DNA from: Aristolochia californica
Taxonomy: Eukaryota; Streptophyta; Magnoliopsida; Piperales; Aristolochiaceae
Length of the DNA stretch: 64,000 bases
Assembly (NCBI GenBank): GCA_029961685.1
Contig: JARWKL010000005.1
Coordinates: 18,318,164 to 18,382,163, forward strand
Direction: 5' to 3'
Part shown: positions 1-13,412 of the stretch, piece after piece
How positions within the stretch are numbered: the stretch's first letter is position 1
Layout: each line of letters opens with the position of its first letter
Translations under genes and position numbers: made by a program
The notes under the pieces: generated by a model
What the model was told of the DNA's origin: nothing
Databases searched by the model: none
Seen by the model: the letters and a program-made list of their open reading frames with translations, nothing else

Positions 1-2045
1 AATTTACTCACACACCACAAATGAACACAAAAGTTTTGTTATCCAAGTTTGGGAAATTCGTCCAGTTCAACCCTAATAGCTCAGACTTTTATAAGAAAGT
101 GATTTTTCTACACATGTTTTAAAAAATGGATAAACATGCTTGAAGCATGTTAAAGATTCAAATGACATATGGATCCAAACCTTTACCGGAAAGACCATTA
201 AATTCTCAAGTGAAGGTGCCCGAGTCAAACAAGCCATTATTTTTCCCATTTACAAAAAGCTGACCTAACGATCACAGATAATTGAAAAGTGATCTATCAT
301 TCATAACGGTCTATATTTTTGTAAGGAAGGACTTATGGATTGGGAGTCAACACTCAGTCAAAAATCTTGTGCCTATCTTATTTTCTGATGATTGCAAAAC
401 CTGATATATAAAAACTAAAAAGAGTTTACAATCTCTAAAAATTACAGACACTTTTTGGAATTATCTCTCTCTACAGTTGTGCATTGTGCATTTCCATTTT
501 TTATGTTACTTTTTTCTTAAATAAAAACTTGAGTTTTCACATTCCCTTCATGTCGTAAACAAAGAAAGAGATTATGGACAGTAAGAATTTAAAGAAATAA
601 CAAATGTAAGTAAAGAAAATTTATTCACACACCACAAATGAACAAAAAAATTTTGTTATCCAAGTTTGGGAAATTCCACTAGTTTAACCCTAATAGCTCG
701 GAATTTTATAAGAAAGAGATTTTTCTACACATGTTTTAAAAAATGGGCTTGAAACATGTTAAAGATGCTAATGACCTATGGATCGAAACCTTTTAAAGAG
801 AATAACATTAGGTTCTCAAGTGAAGGTGCGGTGGGATATTTACCAGAATCAAACAAGCCATTATTTTGCCCATTTACAAAAAGCTGACCTAACGATCATA
901 GATGACTGTAAGTGATTTATCATGCATAATGGGCTATATTTTTGTAAGAATTGACTTATGGATTTGGAGTCAACACTCAATTAAAAATTCCCCGCCTCCA
1001 CCTTTTCTAGACGATTGCAAAACCTCATATATAAAAACTAAAAAGAGTTTACAATCCCTAAAAGTTATAGACACTTTTTGGAATAATCTCTCTGTACATT
1101 TGTGCTTAGTGCATTTCCATTTTAGATGTATACTTTTTTCCCTTCATCTTGGAAAAGAAAAAAAGTGATAAAAGATAAGAAGATCACAACAAAATTAAAA
1201 TTTTAGAGTTGATGTATGGAAATAATTTAAATAAATAACAAATGTAAGTAAAGAAAATTTATTCACACACCACAAATGAACACAAAATTTTTGTTATCAA
1301 AGTTTGGGAAATTCCTCCAGTTCAACTCTATTAGCTTGTAATTTTATAAGAAAGAGATTTTCCTACACATGTTTTAAAAAATAGATATGCATTCTTGAAG
1401 CAAGTTAAAGATGCTAATGTCCTATAGATCCAAACCTTTTAAAGAGAATAACATTAAATTCTCAAGTGAAGGTGCGGTAGGATATTTACCGGAATCAAGC
1501 AAGCCATTATTTTACCCATTTACACAAAGGTGACCTAATGATCATAGATGATTGTAAAGTGATTTGTCAAGCGTAACAAGCTATATTTTTTTAAGGAATG
1601 ACTTATGGATTGGGAGTGAACACTTAGTTAAAAATCCACCGCCTGGCCCTTTTCCCGATGATTGCAAAACCTGATATATAAAAACTAAAAAGATTTTAAA
1701 ATCCCTAAAAATTATGGACTCTTTTCGAAATTATCTCTCTCTACATTTGTGCATTGTGCATTTCCATTGTTTATGTTACTTTTTCCTTAAATCAGAACTT
1801 GAGTTTTTACTTTCTCTTCATCTCGGAAACAAAAACACGAGATAAAAGGGAAATAAATCACACAGAAATTAAAATTTTAGAGTTTATGTATGGAAAGAAT
1901 ATAAAGCAATAAAAAATGTAAGTAAAGAATATTTATTCACACACACAAATGAACACAAAAGGTTTTTTTATCAAAGTTTAGGAAATTCCACTAGTTCAAC
2001 CCTAATTACTCGTAATTTTAGAAGAAAGAGATTTATCGACACATT

Positions 2046-2096
2046 TTTAACATGTTTCATGCATGCATGTTTTATGCATGCATGAAACATGTTAAA
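2046..2096. repeat. Perfect 23-bp inverted repeat (hairpin) with 5-base loop
   Basis: The arm 2046-2068 is the exact reverse complement of 2074-2096, with loop GTTTT at 2069-2073. The right arm is the normal monomer sequence (a TGCATGC dyad followed by GAAACATGTTAAA). The left arm replaces the usual ATGTTTTAAAAAATGGAT segment and is an inverted copy of the right arm. The homologous unit at about 8873-8916 has the ordinary sequence, so the hairpin arose in this unit. A replication template switch is the simplest explanation. The same dyad is present only weakly (CATGTTT...AAACATG) in other monomers. Confidence 0.95.
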
Positions 2097-2154
2097 GAGG
2101 CAAATGACCTTTCGATCCAAAGCTTTTAAAGAGAATAATATTAAATTCTCAAGC

Positions 2155-2332
2155 GAACGTGTAGTGGGATATTTACCCGAGTCAAACAAGCCATTATTTT
2201 GCCCATTTACATAAAGCTGACCTAACAATCATAGATGATTGTAGAACGTGCGGTGGGATATTTACCCGAGTCAAACAAGCCATTATTTTGCCCATGTACA
2301 TAAAGCTGACCTAACAATCATAGATGATTGTA
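2155..2332. repeat. 89-bp tandem duplication inside unit 4
   Basis: The segment 2155-2243 (GAACGTG... to ...GATGATTGTA) is repeated directly at 2244-2332 with only a few differences (for example GTAGTGGG against GCGGTGGG and CATTTAC against CATGTAC). It makes unit 4 772 bp long. The homologous unit 14 lacks it. Confidence 0.95.
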
Positions 2333-2959
2333 AAGTGATTTATCATGTGTAACGGGCTATATTTTTTTAATGAATGACTTATGGATTTGCAGTCAACACT
2401 CTGTTAAAAATCCCTGCCTCCTCCTTTTCCCGACGATTACAAAACCTGATATATAAAAAAAAAAAGAGTTTAAAATCCCTATAAATTATAGGCACTTTTG
2501 AAATATCTCTCTCTACATTTGTGCATTGTGCATTTAAATTTTTCATGTATACTTTTTTCTTAAATCAAAACTTGATTTTTCACTTTCCCTTCATCTCGTA
2601 AACAAAAAAAGAGATAAAAGGTTAATAGATCACAACAAAAAAAAAATATTAGAGTTTATGTATGGTAATAATTTAAAGCAATTAAAAATGTAAGTAAATA
2701 AAATATATTCACACACCACAAATGAACAAAAAAGTTTTGTTATCCAAGGTTGGGTAATTTCACTCGTTCAACCCTGATAGCTCTTAATTTTATAAGAAAG
2801 AGAATTTTCTACACATGTTTTAAAAAATAGATATTCATGCTTGAAACATGTTAAAGATGCAAATGACCTAAGGGTCGAAACCTTTTAAAGAGAATAACCT
2901 TAAATTCTCAAGTGAAGGTGCGGTGGGATATTTACCCGAATCAAACAGCCCATTTACAA

Positions 2960-4719
2960 AAAGCTGACCTAACAATCATAGATTATTGTAAAGTGATTTA
3001 CCATGCGTAATGGGCTGTATTTTTCAAAGGAATGACTTATGGATTGGGAGTCAACTCTCAGTTAAAAATCCCCCGCTTCCCCCTTTTTCCTGACGATTGC
3101 AGAACCGGATATATAAAACCTAAAAGAGCTTATAATCCCTAAATATTCCAGACACATTTTGGAGTTATCTCTCTTTACTTTTGTGAATTGTGCATTTCAA
3201 TTGTAGATGTATTCTTTTTTCTTAAATCAAAACTTGAGTTTTTACTTTCCCTTCATCTCGTAAACAAAAAAAGAGATAAATGGCAAATAGATCACAACAG
3301 AATGAAAATTTTAGAGTTTATGTATGGAAAGAATTTAAAGCAACAAAAAATGTAAGTAAATAAAATTTATTCACACACCACAAATGAACACAAAAGTTTT
3401 GTTATCCAAGTTTAGGAAATTCCACTAGTTCAACCCTAATAGCTCAAAATTTTATAAGAAAGAGATTTTTCTACACATGTTTTTAAAAATGGATATGCAA
3501 GCTTGAAACTTGTTAAAGATGCTAATGACCTATGGATCGAAACCTTTTAAAGAGAATTACATTAAATTCTAAAGTGAAGGTGTTGTGGGATAATTACCTG
3601 AGTCAAACCAGCTATTATTTGCCCTTTTACAAAAAAGCTGACCTAACGATCATAGATGATTGTAAAGTGATTTATCATGCGTAACGATCTATATTTTTGG
3701 AAGGAATGACTAATGGATTTGGAGTCAACACTCAGTTAAAAATTCCCCGCCTCCTCCTTTTCCCGACGACTGCAAAACTTGATATATAAAAACTAAAAAG
3801 AGTTTAGAATCCCTAAAAATTACAGACACTTTTTGGAATTATCTCTCTCCAAATTTGTGCATAGATCATTTCCATTTTAGATGTATACTTTTTCTTAAAT
3901 CAAAATTTGAGAATTCACTTTCCTTTCATCTCGGGAAACAAAAAAAAATATAAAAGGCAAATAGATCATACCAAAATGAAAATATTAGAGTTGATGTATG
4001 GTAACAATTTAAAGCAATAACAAATGTAAGTAAAGAACATTTATTCACACACCACAAATGAACACAAAAGTTTTATAATCCATGTTTTTGAAATTCCTCG
4101 AGTTCAATCCTAATTGCTTAGAATTTTTTAAGAAACAGATTGTTCTACACATGTTTTCAAAAACTGGATATACATGTTTGAAACATGTTAAAGATGCAAA
4201 TGACCTATGGATCCAAAACTTTTAGAGAAAATAACATTTAATTCTCAAGTGAAGGTGCGGTGGGATATTAACCTGAGTCAAACAAGCCATTATTTTACCC
4301 TTTTACAAAAAGCTGACCTAACGATATAAGATGATTGTAAAGTGATTTATCTTGCGTAACGGGCTATATTTTTGTAAGCAATGACTTATGGATTGGGTGT
4401 CAACACTCTGTTAAAAATCCCTCGCCTCCCCCTTTTCTCGACGATTACAAAACCTGATATTTAAAAAATAAAGAGAGTTTATAATCCCTAAAAATTACAA
4501 ACACTTTTTGGAATTATATCTCCCTACATTTATGCATTGTGCATTTCTATTTTATATGTATACTTTTGTCTTAAATGAAAACGTGACTTTTCACTTTCCC
4601 TTCATCTTGTAGACAAAAAAAGAGATAAATGGCAAATAGATCATATAAAAATGAAAATTTTAGAGTTTATGCATGGAAAGAATTTAAAGCAATAACAAAT
4701 TTAAGTAAAGAAAATTTTT
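2960..4719. repeat. Satellite units 5b-7, paired with 11660-13412
   Basis: From about 2960 the closest match changes from 9.7 kb to 11.66 kb. Shared variants are the GTAATGGGCTGTATTTTT and GGAGTCAACTCTCAG forms, CCCTAAATATTCCAGACAC or its near twin, and TTTCAATTGTAGATGTA. Unit 6 (3371) pairs with 12061 (both lack the usual TATGG context and carry GAATTCACTTTCC), and unit 7 (4045) pairs with 12737 (AATCCATGTTTTTGAAATTCC and CAGATTGTTCTACACATG). The spacing is about 8.69 kb, roughly 13 units. Confidence 0.8.
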
Positions 4720-6743
4720 TCACACACCACAAATGAACACAAAAGTTTTTTTATCCACTTTTGGGAGATTCCACTAATTCAACCCTAATAGCTCTCGTAA
4801 TTTTATAAGAAAAAGATTTTTCTAGACATGTTTTAAAAAATGGATATGCATGCTTGAAATATGTTAAAGATGCAAATGACCTATGGATCCAAACCTTTTA
4901 AAGAGAATAACATTAAATTCTCAAGTGAAGGTTCGGTGGGATATTTACCCGAGTCAAACAAGCCATTATTTTGCCCATTTACATAAAGCTGACCTAACGA
5001 TCATAGGTGATTGTAAAGTGATTTATCATCAGTAACGAGCTATGTTTTTGTAAGGAATGACTTATGGATTGGCAGTCAACACTAAGTTCAAAATCCCTTG
5101 CCTCCCCTTTTTCTTGACGATTCCAAAACCAAATATATAAAAACTAAAAACAGTTTAAAATCCCTAAAAATAACATAATTTTTTTTTGAATTATCTCTCT
5201 CTAAATTTTTGGAATGTGCATTTTTATTTTAGATGTATGCTTTTTTCTTATATCAAAACTTGATTTTTCACTTTCCCTTCATCTCGTTAACAAAAAAAAG
5301 AGATAAAAGGCATATAGATCACAACAAAATGAAAATTGTAGAGTTTATGCATGGAAAGAATTTAAAGCAATAAAAAATGTAAGTAAAGAAAATTTATTTA
5401 CATACCACAAATGACCACAAAAGTTTTGTTGTCCAAATTTTGGAAATTCCACTAGTTCAACCCTAATAGCTCGGAATTTTATATGAAAGAGATTTTTCTA
5501 TACATGTTTTAAAAAATGGATATGCATGATTGAAACATGTTAAAGATGCAAATGACTTATGGAACCAAACATTTAAAAGAGAATAACTTTTAATTCTCAA
5601 GTGAAGGTGCGGTGGGATATTTACCCGAAGCAAACAAGCAATTATTTTGCCCATTTACAAAAAGCTGACCTAACGATCATAGATGATTGTAAAGTCATCT
5701 ATCATGCGTAACGGGCTATTTTTTTTGTAAATAATGACTTATGGTTTGGGAGTCAACACTCAGTTAAAAATCCTTTGCCTACCCCTTTTCCTAATGATTG
5801 CAAAACCTGATATATAAAAACTAAAAAGAGTTTACAATCCCTAAAAATTACAGACACTTTTTGGAATTATCTCTCTCTACATTTGTGCATTGTGCATTTC
5901 GATTTTTTATGTTTCTTTTTTCTTTAATCTTAACTTGAGTTTTCCCTTTCCCTTCATCTCGTAAACAAAAAAAGAGATAAAAGGCAAATAGATCACACCA
6001 AAATTTAAATTTTAGAGTTTATGTACTGAAAGAATTTAAAGCAATAACAAATGTGAGTAAAAAATATTTATTCACACACCACAAATGAACACAAAAGTTT
6101 TGTTATCTAAGTTTGGGAAATTCCACTATTTCAATCCTAATAACTCAGAATTTTATAAGAAAGATATTTTTTTACCCATATTTAAAAAAAGGGATATACG
6201 TGCTTGAAACATGTTAAAGATGCAAATTACCAATGGATCAAAATATTTTAAAGATAAAATTAAATTCTCAAGTGAAGGTGCAGTGGGATATTTACCCGAG
6301 TCAAACAAGCCATTTATTTTCCCATTTACAAAATGGTGACATAACTATCATAGATGATTTTAAAGTGATTTATCATACATAACGGGTTATATTCCATTAT
6401 GAAATGACTTATGGATTGGGAGTCAACACTCAATTAAAAATCCCCAGCCTCCCTCTTTTTCGGATGATTGCAAAACCTGATATAAAAAAACTAAGATGAG
6501 TTTACAATCCCTAAAAATTACAGAAACTTTTTGGAATTATCTCTCTGAACATTTTTGGATAGTGCAATTCCATTTTAGATGTATACTTTTTTCTAAAATC
6601 AAAACTTGACTTTTCACTTTCCCTTCATGTCGGAAAAGAAAAAAAGAGATAAAAGGAAAATAGATCACAACAAAATGAAAATTTTAGAGTTGATGCATGG
6701 AAGGAATTTAAATCAATAACTAATGTAAGTTAAGAAAATTTAT
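4720..6743. repeat. Satellite units 8-10
   Basis: Units start at 4720, 5398 and 6072. Unit 8 shares the GAAGGTTCGGTGGG / GAAGGTTCAGTTGG form and the CTCGTAATTTTATAAG form with the truncated unit 16 at 10110. Units 9 and 10 have no obvious closest relative in the window by eye. No non-satellite sequence is present. Confidence 0.75.
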
Positions 6744-9690
6744 TCACACACCACAAATGAACACAAAAGTTTTGTTATCCAAGTTTGGGAAATTCCTCCA
6801 GTTCAACCCTAATAGCTCAGAATTTTATAAGAAAGTGATTTTTCTACACATGTTTTAAAAAATGGATAAGCATGCTTGAAGCATGTTAAAGATTCAAATG
6901 ACATATGGATCCAAACCTTTTAAAGAGACTACCATTAAATTCTCAAGTGAAGGTGCGGTGGAATATTTACCCGAGTCAAACAAGACATTATTTTTCCCAT
7001 TTACAAAAAGCTGACCTAACGATAACAGATGATTGTAAAGTGATCTATCATGCGTAATGGTCTTTATTTTTTTAAGGAAGGACTTATGGATTGGGAGTCA
7101 ACACTCAGTTAAAAATCCTCCGCCTATCTTATTTCCCGATGATTACAAAACCTGATATATAATAACTAAAAAGAGTTTACAATATCAAAAAATTACAGAC
7201 ACTTTTTGGAATTATCTCTCTCTACATTTTTTCAATGTGCATTTCCATTTTTTATGTTACTTTTTTCTTAAATAAAAACATGATTTTTCACTTTCCCTTC
7301 ATCTCGTAAACAAAAAAAAAAAAAGATTAAAGGCAAATAGATCATACCAAAATTAAAATTTTAGAGTTTATGGAAGGTAAGAATTTAAAGCAATATCAAA
7401 TGTAAGTAAAGAAAATTTATTCACACACCACAAATAAACACAAAATTTTTGTTATCCAAGTTTGGGAAATTCCACTAGTTCAACACTAATAGCTCGGAAT
7501 TTTATAAGAAAGTGATTTTTCTACACATGTTTTAAAAAATGGATATGCATGTTTGAAGCATGTTAAAGATGCAAATGACCTGTGGATCGAAACCTTTTAA
7601 AGAGAATAAAATGTACTTCTCAAGTGAAGGTGCGGTGGGATATTTGCCCGAATCAAACAAGCCATTATTTTGCCTATTTTAAAAAAATAACCTAACGATC
7701 ATAGATGACTGTAAATGATTTATCATGCATAATGGGCTATATTTTTGTAAAGATTGACTTATGGATTGGGAGTCAACACTCAATTAAAAATTCCCCGCCT
7801 CCACCTTTTCTGGACGATTGCAAAACCTCATATATAAAAACTAAAAAGAGTTTACAATCCCTAAAAATTACAGATAATTTTTGGAATTATCTCTCTGTAC
7901 ATTTGTGTTTAGTGCATTTCCATTTTAGATGTTTACTTTTTTCTTAAATCAAAACTTGAGTTTTAATTTTCCCTACATCTCAGAAAAGAAAAAAAGAGAT
8001 AAAAGGCAAGAAGATCAAAACAAAATTAAAATTTTAGAGTTGATGTATGGAAAGAATTTATATAAATAAAAAATGTAAGTAAAAAAAATTTATTCACACA
8101 CTACAAATGAACACAAAAGTTTTGTTATGCAAGTATGGGAAATTTCTCCAGTTCAAATCTATTAGCTCGGAATTTTATAAGAAAGAGAATTTTCTACACA
8201 TGTTTTAAAAAATAGATATGCATGCTTGAAGCAAGTTAAAGATGCTAATGTCCTATAGATCCAAACCTTTTAAAGAGAATAACATTAAATTCTCGAGTGA
8301 AGGTGCAGTGGAATATTTACTCGAATCAAACAAGCCATTATTTTGCCCATTTTCAAAAAGCTGACCTAATGATCATAGATGATAGCAAAGTGATTTATCA
8401 AGCAGAACGGGCTATATTTTTTTAAGGAATGAATTATGGATTGGGGGTGAACACTCAGTTAAAAATCCATCGCCTTCCCCTTTTCCCAATGATTGCAAAA
8501 CCTGATATATAAAAACTAAAAAGATTTTACAATCCTTAAAAATTACTGAAACTTTTTGAAATTATCTCTCTCCACATTTGTGCATTGTCCATTTCCATTT
8601 TTTATGTTCCTTTTTCCTTAAATCAAAACTTGAGTTTTCACTTTCTCTTCATCTCGTAAACAAAAAAAGAGATAAAAGAGAAAAAGATCACATCAAAATT
8701 AAAATTTTAGAGTTTATTTATGGAAATAATATGAAGCAATAACAAATGTAAGTAAAGAATATTTATTCACACACCACAAATGAGCACAAAACGTTTTTTT
8801 TTATCAAAGTTTAGGAAATTCCACTAGTTCAGCCTTAATAACTCGTAATTTTATAAGAAAGGGATTTATCTAGACATGTTTTAAAAAGTGGATATGCATG
8901 CTTGAAACATGTTAAAGATGAAAATGACCTTTGGATCCAAACCTTTTAAAGAGAATAATATTAAATTCTCAAGTGAACGTGCGGTGGGATATTTACACGA
9001 GTCAAACAAGCCATTATTTTGCCCATTTACATAAAGCTGATCTAACAATCATAGATAACTGTAAAGTGATTTATCATACGTAACGGGTTATATTTTTGTA
9101 ATGAATGACTTATAGATTTGCAGTCAACACTCAGTTAAAAATCCTCGCCTCACCCTTTTCTCGACGATTACAAAACCTGATATATAAAAGCAAAAAAGAG
9201 TTTACAATCCCTAAAAATTACAGACACTTTTGAAATATCTCTCTCTACATTTGTGCATTGTGCATTTAAATTTTACATGCATACTTTTTTCTTAAATAAA
9301 AACTTGATTTTTCATTTTCCCTTCATGTCGTGATGAAAAAAAGAGATAAAAGGTTAATAGATTACAACAAAATGAAAATATTAGAGTTTATGTATGGAAA
9401 GAATTTAAAAAAATAAAAAATTTAAGAAAATAAAATATATTCACACACCACAACTGAACAAAAAAGTTTTGTTATCCAAGGTTGGGAAATTTCACTCGTT
9501 CAACCCTGATAGCTCTTAATTTTATAAGAAAGAGAATTTTCTACACATGTTTTAAAAAATGGATATACAGGCTTGAAACATGTTAAAGATACAAATGACC
9601 TATGGGTCAAAACCATTTAGAGAGAATAACCTTAAATTCTCAAGTGAAGGTGCGGTGGGATATTTACCCGAGTCAAACAAGCCATTATTT
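6744..9690. repeat. Satellite units 11-15a, second copy of the long higher-order block
   Basis: Units start at 6744, 7421, 8094, 8767 and 9441 and correspond in order to units 1-5a. The offsets of 6,736, 6,796, 6,831, 6,830 and 6,732 bp vary because units 1, 2 and 4 carry their own deletions and duplication. This copy lacks the hairpin and 89-bp duplication of unit 4, so it better preserves the ancestral block. Confidence 0.85.
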
Positions 9691-11659
9691 TGCCCATTTA
9701 CAAAAAGCTGACCTAACGATCATAGGTGATTGTAAAGTGATTTATCATGTGTAACGACTATATTGTTTTAAGAAATGACTAATGGATATGGAGTCAACAC
9801 TTAGTTAAAACTCCCCACCTCCCCCTTTTCCCGACGATTGCAGAACCTTATATATAAAAACTAAAAAGATTTTCTAATCCCTAAAAATTACAGACACTTT
9901 TTGGAATTACCTCTCTACATTTGTGCATTGAGCATTTCCATTTTAGATGTATACTTTTTTCTTAAATCAAAACGTGGGTTTTCACATTTCCTTCATCTTG
10001 TAGACAAAAAAGAGATAAAAGGCAATTAGACCACAACAAAATAAAAATTTTAGAGTTTATGTATGGAAAGAATTTAAAGCAATAAAAAATTAAAGTAAAG
10101 AAAATTTATTCACACACCTTATCGCTCGTAATTTTATAAGAAAGAGATTTTTCAACACTTGTTTTAAAAAATGGATATGCATGCTTGAAACATGTTAAAG
10201 ATGCAAATTACCTATGGATCCAAAACTTTAAAAGGGAATAACATTAAATTCTCAAGTGAAGGTTCAGTTGGATATTTACCCGAGTCAAACAAGCCATTAT
10301 TTTGCCAAATTAAAAAAATCTAACCTACCAATCATAGATAATTGCAAAGTGATTTATAGTGCATAACCGGCTATATTTTTGTAAGCAATGACTTATGGAT
10401 TGGGAGTCAACACTCAGTATAGAATCCCCCGCCTCCCCCTTTTCCCGACGATTGCAAAACCTGATATACAAAAACTAAAAAGAGTTTACAATCCCTTAAA
10501 AATAAATATACCTTTCGGAATTATCACTCTCTACATTTGTGCATTGTGCTTTTTCTTTTTGGATGTATAGCTTTTTCTTAAATCAAAACTTGAGTTTTCA
10601 CTTTCCCTACATCTCGTAAACAAAAAAAGTGATAAAAGGCAAATAGATCACAAGAAAATGAAAATTTTAGAGTTTATGAATGGAAAAAAATTTAAAGCAA
10701 TAACAATTGATAGTAAATAAAATTTTTTCATACACCACTAATGAACACAAAATTTTGTTATCCAAGTTTGGGAAATTCCACTAGTTCAACCCTATTAGCT
10801 CGGAATTTTATAAGAAAGAGATTTTTCTACACATGTTTTTAAAAAGGGATGCTTAAGATTGAAACATGTTAAAGATGCAAATGACCTATGGATCGAAACC
10901 TTTTAAAGTGAGTAACATTAAATTCTCAAGTGCAAGTGCGGTGGGATATTTACCCGAGTCAAACAAGCCACAATGTTTTCCTTCTACAAAAATGTGGCAT
11001 AACGATCATAGATGATTGAAAAGTTATTTATCAAGCGTAATGGGCTATATTTTTGTAAGGAATGACTTATGGATTGGGAGTCAATGCTCAGTTGAACGTC
11101 CACCGCCTCCCCCTTTTCCAGATGATTGCAAAACTTGAAATATAAAAACTTAAAAGAGTTTACAGTCCCTAAAAATTGCAGACACTTTTTGGAATTATCT
11201 CTCTCTAAATTTGTGCATAGAGCATTTCCATTTTAGATGTATAATTTTTTCTTAAATCAAAATTTGATTTTTCACTTTCCCTTCATCTCGGAAAAAAAAA
11301 ATAGATAAAAGGCAAATAGATCATTCCAAAATAAAAATTTTAGAGTTGATGTACGAAATTAATTTAAAGCAATAACAAATGTAAGTAAAGAAAATTTATT
11401 CACACAGTACAAATGAATTGAAAAGTTTTGTAGAAATTCCTCTAGTTCAACCCAAATTGCTCGGAATTTTATAAGAAACAGATTGTTCTACACATGTTTT
11501 CAAAAATGGATATGCATGCTTGAAACAAGTTAAAGATGCAAATGACCTATGGATCCAAACCTTTTAAAGAGAATAACATTTAATTCTCAAGTAAAGGTGC
11601 GGTGGGATATTTACCCGAGTCAAACAAGCCATTATTTTTCCATTTACAAAAAGCTGACC
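9691..11659. repeat. Satellite units 15b-18a, including truncated unit 16
   Basis: Units start at 10110, 10728 and 11400. These extra units separate the two halves of the pattern seen in units 1-7: their presence shifts the later match from about 6.7 kb to about 8.7 kb. The front of unit 18 (11400-11520) carries the CAGATTGTTCTACACATG form otherwise seen in units 7 and 20, which again points to exchange between units. Confidence 0.7.
10111..10130. repeat. Deletion junction in unit 16 (about 54 bp missing)
   Basis: The start motif CACACACC runs directly into TTATCGCTCGTAATTTTA. The stretch that normally contains ACAAATGAACAC and CCAAGTTTGGGAAATTCC is absent, and the unit is 618 bp instead of about 672 bp. 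Confidence 0.9.
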
Positions 11660-13412
11660 TAACGATCATAGACTATTGTAAAGTGATTTACTATGCGTAA
11701 TGGGCTGTATTTTTTCTAAGGAATGACTTATGGATTGGGAGTCAACTCTCAGTTAAAAATCCCCCGCCTCCCCCTTTTCCCGACGATTGCAGAACTTGAT
11801 ATATAAAACCTAAAAAGAGTTTACAATCCTTAAATATTCCAGACACTTTTTGGAATTATCTCTCTTTGCATTTGTGAATTGTGAATTTCAATTGTAGATG
11901 TAATCTTTTTTCTTAAAAAAAAACTTGAGTTTTTACTTTCCTTCATCTCGTAAACAAAAAAAGAGATAAATGGCAAATAGATCACAACAGAATGAAAATT
12001 TTAGAGTTTATGTATGGAAAGAATTTAAAGAAATAAAAAATTTAAGTAAATAAAATTTATTCACACACCACAAATGAACATAAAAGTTTTGTTATCCAAG
12101 TTTAGGAAATTCCACTAGTTCAACCCTAATAGCTCGGAATTTTAGAAGAAAGAGATATTTCTACACATGTGTTTAAAAATTGATATGCAAGCTTGAAACC
12201 TGTTAAAAATGCTAATGACCCATCGATCGAAATCTTTTAAGGAGAATTACATTAAATTCTCAAGTGTAGGTGTTGTGGGATATTTACCCGAGTCAAACCA
12301 GCCATTATTTTGCATTTTTACAAAAAAACTGACCTAACGATCATAGATGATTGTAAAGTCATTTATCATGCATAACGATCTATATTTTTGTTAGGAATGG
12401 CTAATCAATTGGGAGTCAACACTTAGTTAAAAATTCCCCGCCTCCCCCTTTTCCCGACAATTGCAAAACTCGATATATAAAAACTAAAAAGAGTTTAGAA
12501 TCCCTAAAAATTATAGACACTTTTTGGAATTATCTCTCTCTAAATTTGTTCATAGATCATTTCCATTTTAGATGTATAATTTTTTATTAAATCAAAATTT
12601 GAGAATTCACTTTCCCTTCATCTTAGGAAACAAAAAAAGAGATAAAAGGCAAATAGATCATACCAAAATGAAAATTTTAGAGTTGATGTATGGAAATAAT
12701 TTAAAGCAATAAAAAATGTAAGAAAAAAACATTTATTCACACACCACAAATGAACTGAAAAGTTTTGTAATCCATGTTTTTGAAATTCCTCTAGTTATTT
12801 CCTAATTGCTCGGAATTTTTTAAGGAACAGATTGTTCTACACATGTTTTCAAAAAAGAATATGCCTGCTTGGAACATGTTAAAGATGCAAATGACCTATG
12901 GATCCAAAACTTTTAAAGAAATAACATTTCATTCTCAAGTGAAGGTGCGGTGAGATATTTACCCAAGTCAAACAAGCCATTATTTTCACCATTTACAAAA
13001 ACCAGACCTATCGATCGTAGATGATTGTAAAGTGATTTATCATGCGTATCAGGCTTTATTTTTTTTTGTAAGGAATGACTTATGGATTGGGAGTCAACAC
13101 TCAATTAAAAATCCCCTGCCTCCCCCTATTCCCAACGATTGCAAAACTTGAGTAATAAAAACTTAAAAGAGTTTACAATCCCTAAAAATTGTAGACATTT
13201 TTTGGAATTATCTCTCTCTATATTTTTTCATTACGCATTTCCATTTGTATTGATATTTTTTTCTTTAATCAAAACTTAAGTTTTCACTTTCGCTTCATCT
13301 CGTAAGTAAAACAAGAGATAAAAGGCAAATAGATCACAACAAAATGAAAATTTTAGAGTTTATGTATGGAAAGAATTTAAAGCAATAACGAATGTAAGTA
13401 ATGAAAATTTAT
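11660..13412. repeat. Satellite units 18b-20, paired with 2960-4719
   Basis: The back half of unit 18 and units 19 (12061) and 20 (12737) carry the variants of units 5b, 6 and 7 listed for that block. Their order and internal spacing agree, so this is the downstream copy of the same multi-unit segment. Confidence 0.8.

Larger units (their letters stand above)
8..2930. repeat. Satellite units 1-5a, first copy of a long higher-order block
   Basis: Units start at 8, 625, 1263, 1937 and 2709. Each matches the unit ten places later better than its neighbours: unit 1 with 6744, unit 2 with 7421, unit 3 with 8094, unit 4 with 8767, and the first half of unit 5 with 9441. Diagnostic shared variants include GGATAAACATGCTTGAAGC / GGATAAGCATGCTTGAAGC (units 1/11), CTCCACCTTTTCT with CCTCATATAT (2/12), AATGTCCTATAGATCC (3/13) and GGTTGGGTAATTTCACTCG / GGTTGGGAAATTTCACTCG (5/15). 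Unit 1 is short (617 bp) because of small deletions near 228 and 575. Unit 2 is short (638 bp) because of a deletion near 1140. Unit 5a begins at 2709 and the match stops near 2930. Confidence 0.85.

Noticed and set aside
902..1168. Open frame of 88 codons whose first about 80 codons are nearly repeated at 7705-7947
   Set aside because: The similarity looks like protein conservation but comes from units 2 and 12 being copies of the same higher-order block. Other monomers break the frame, and there is no start context or domain.
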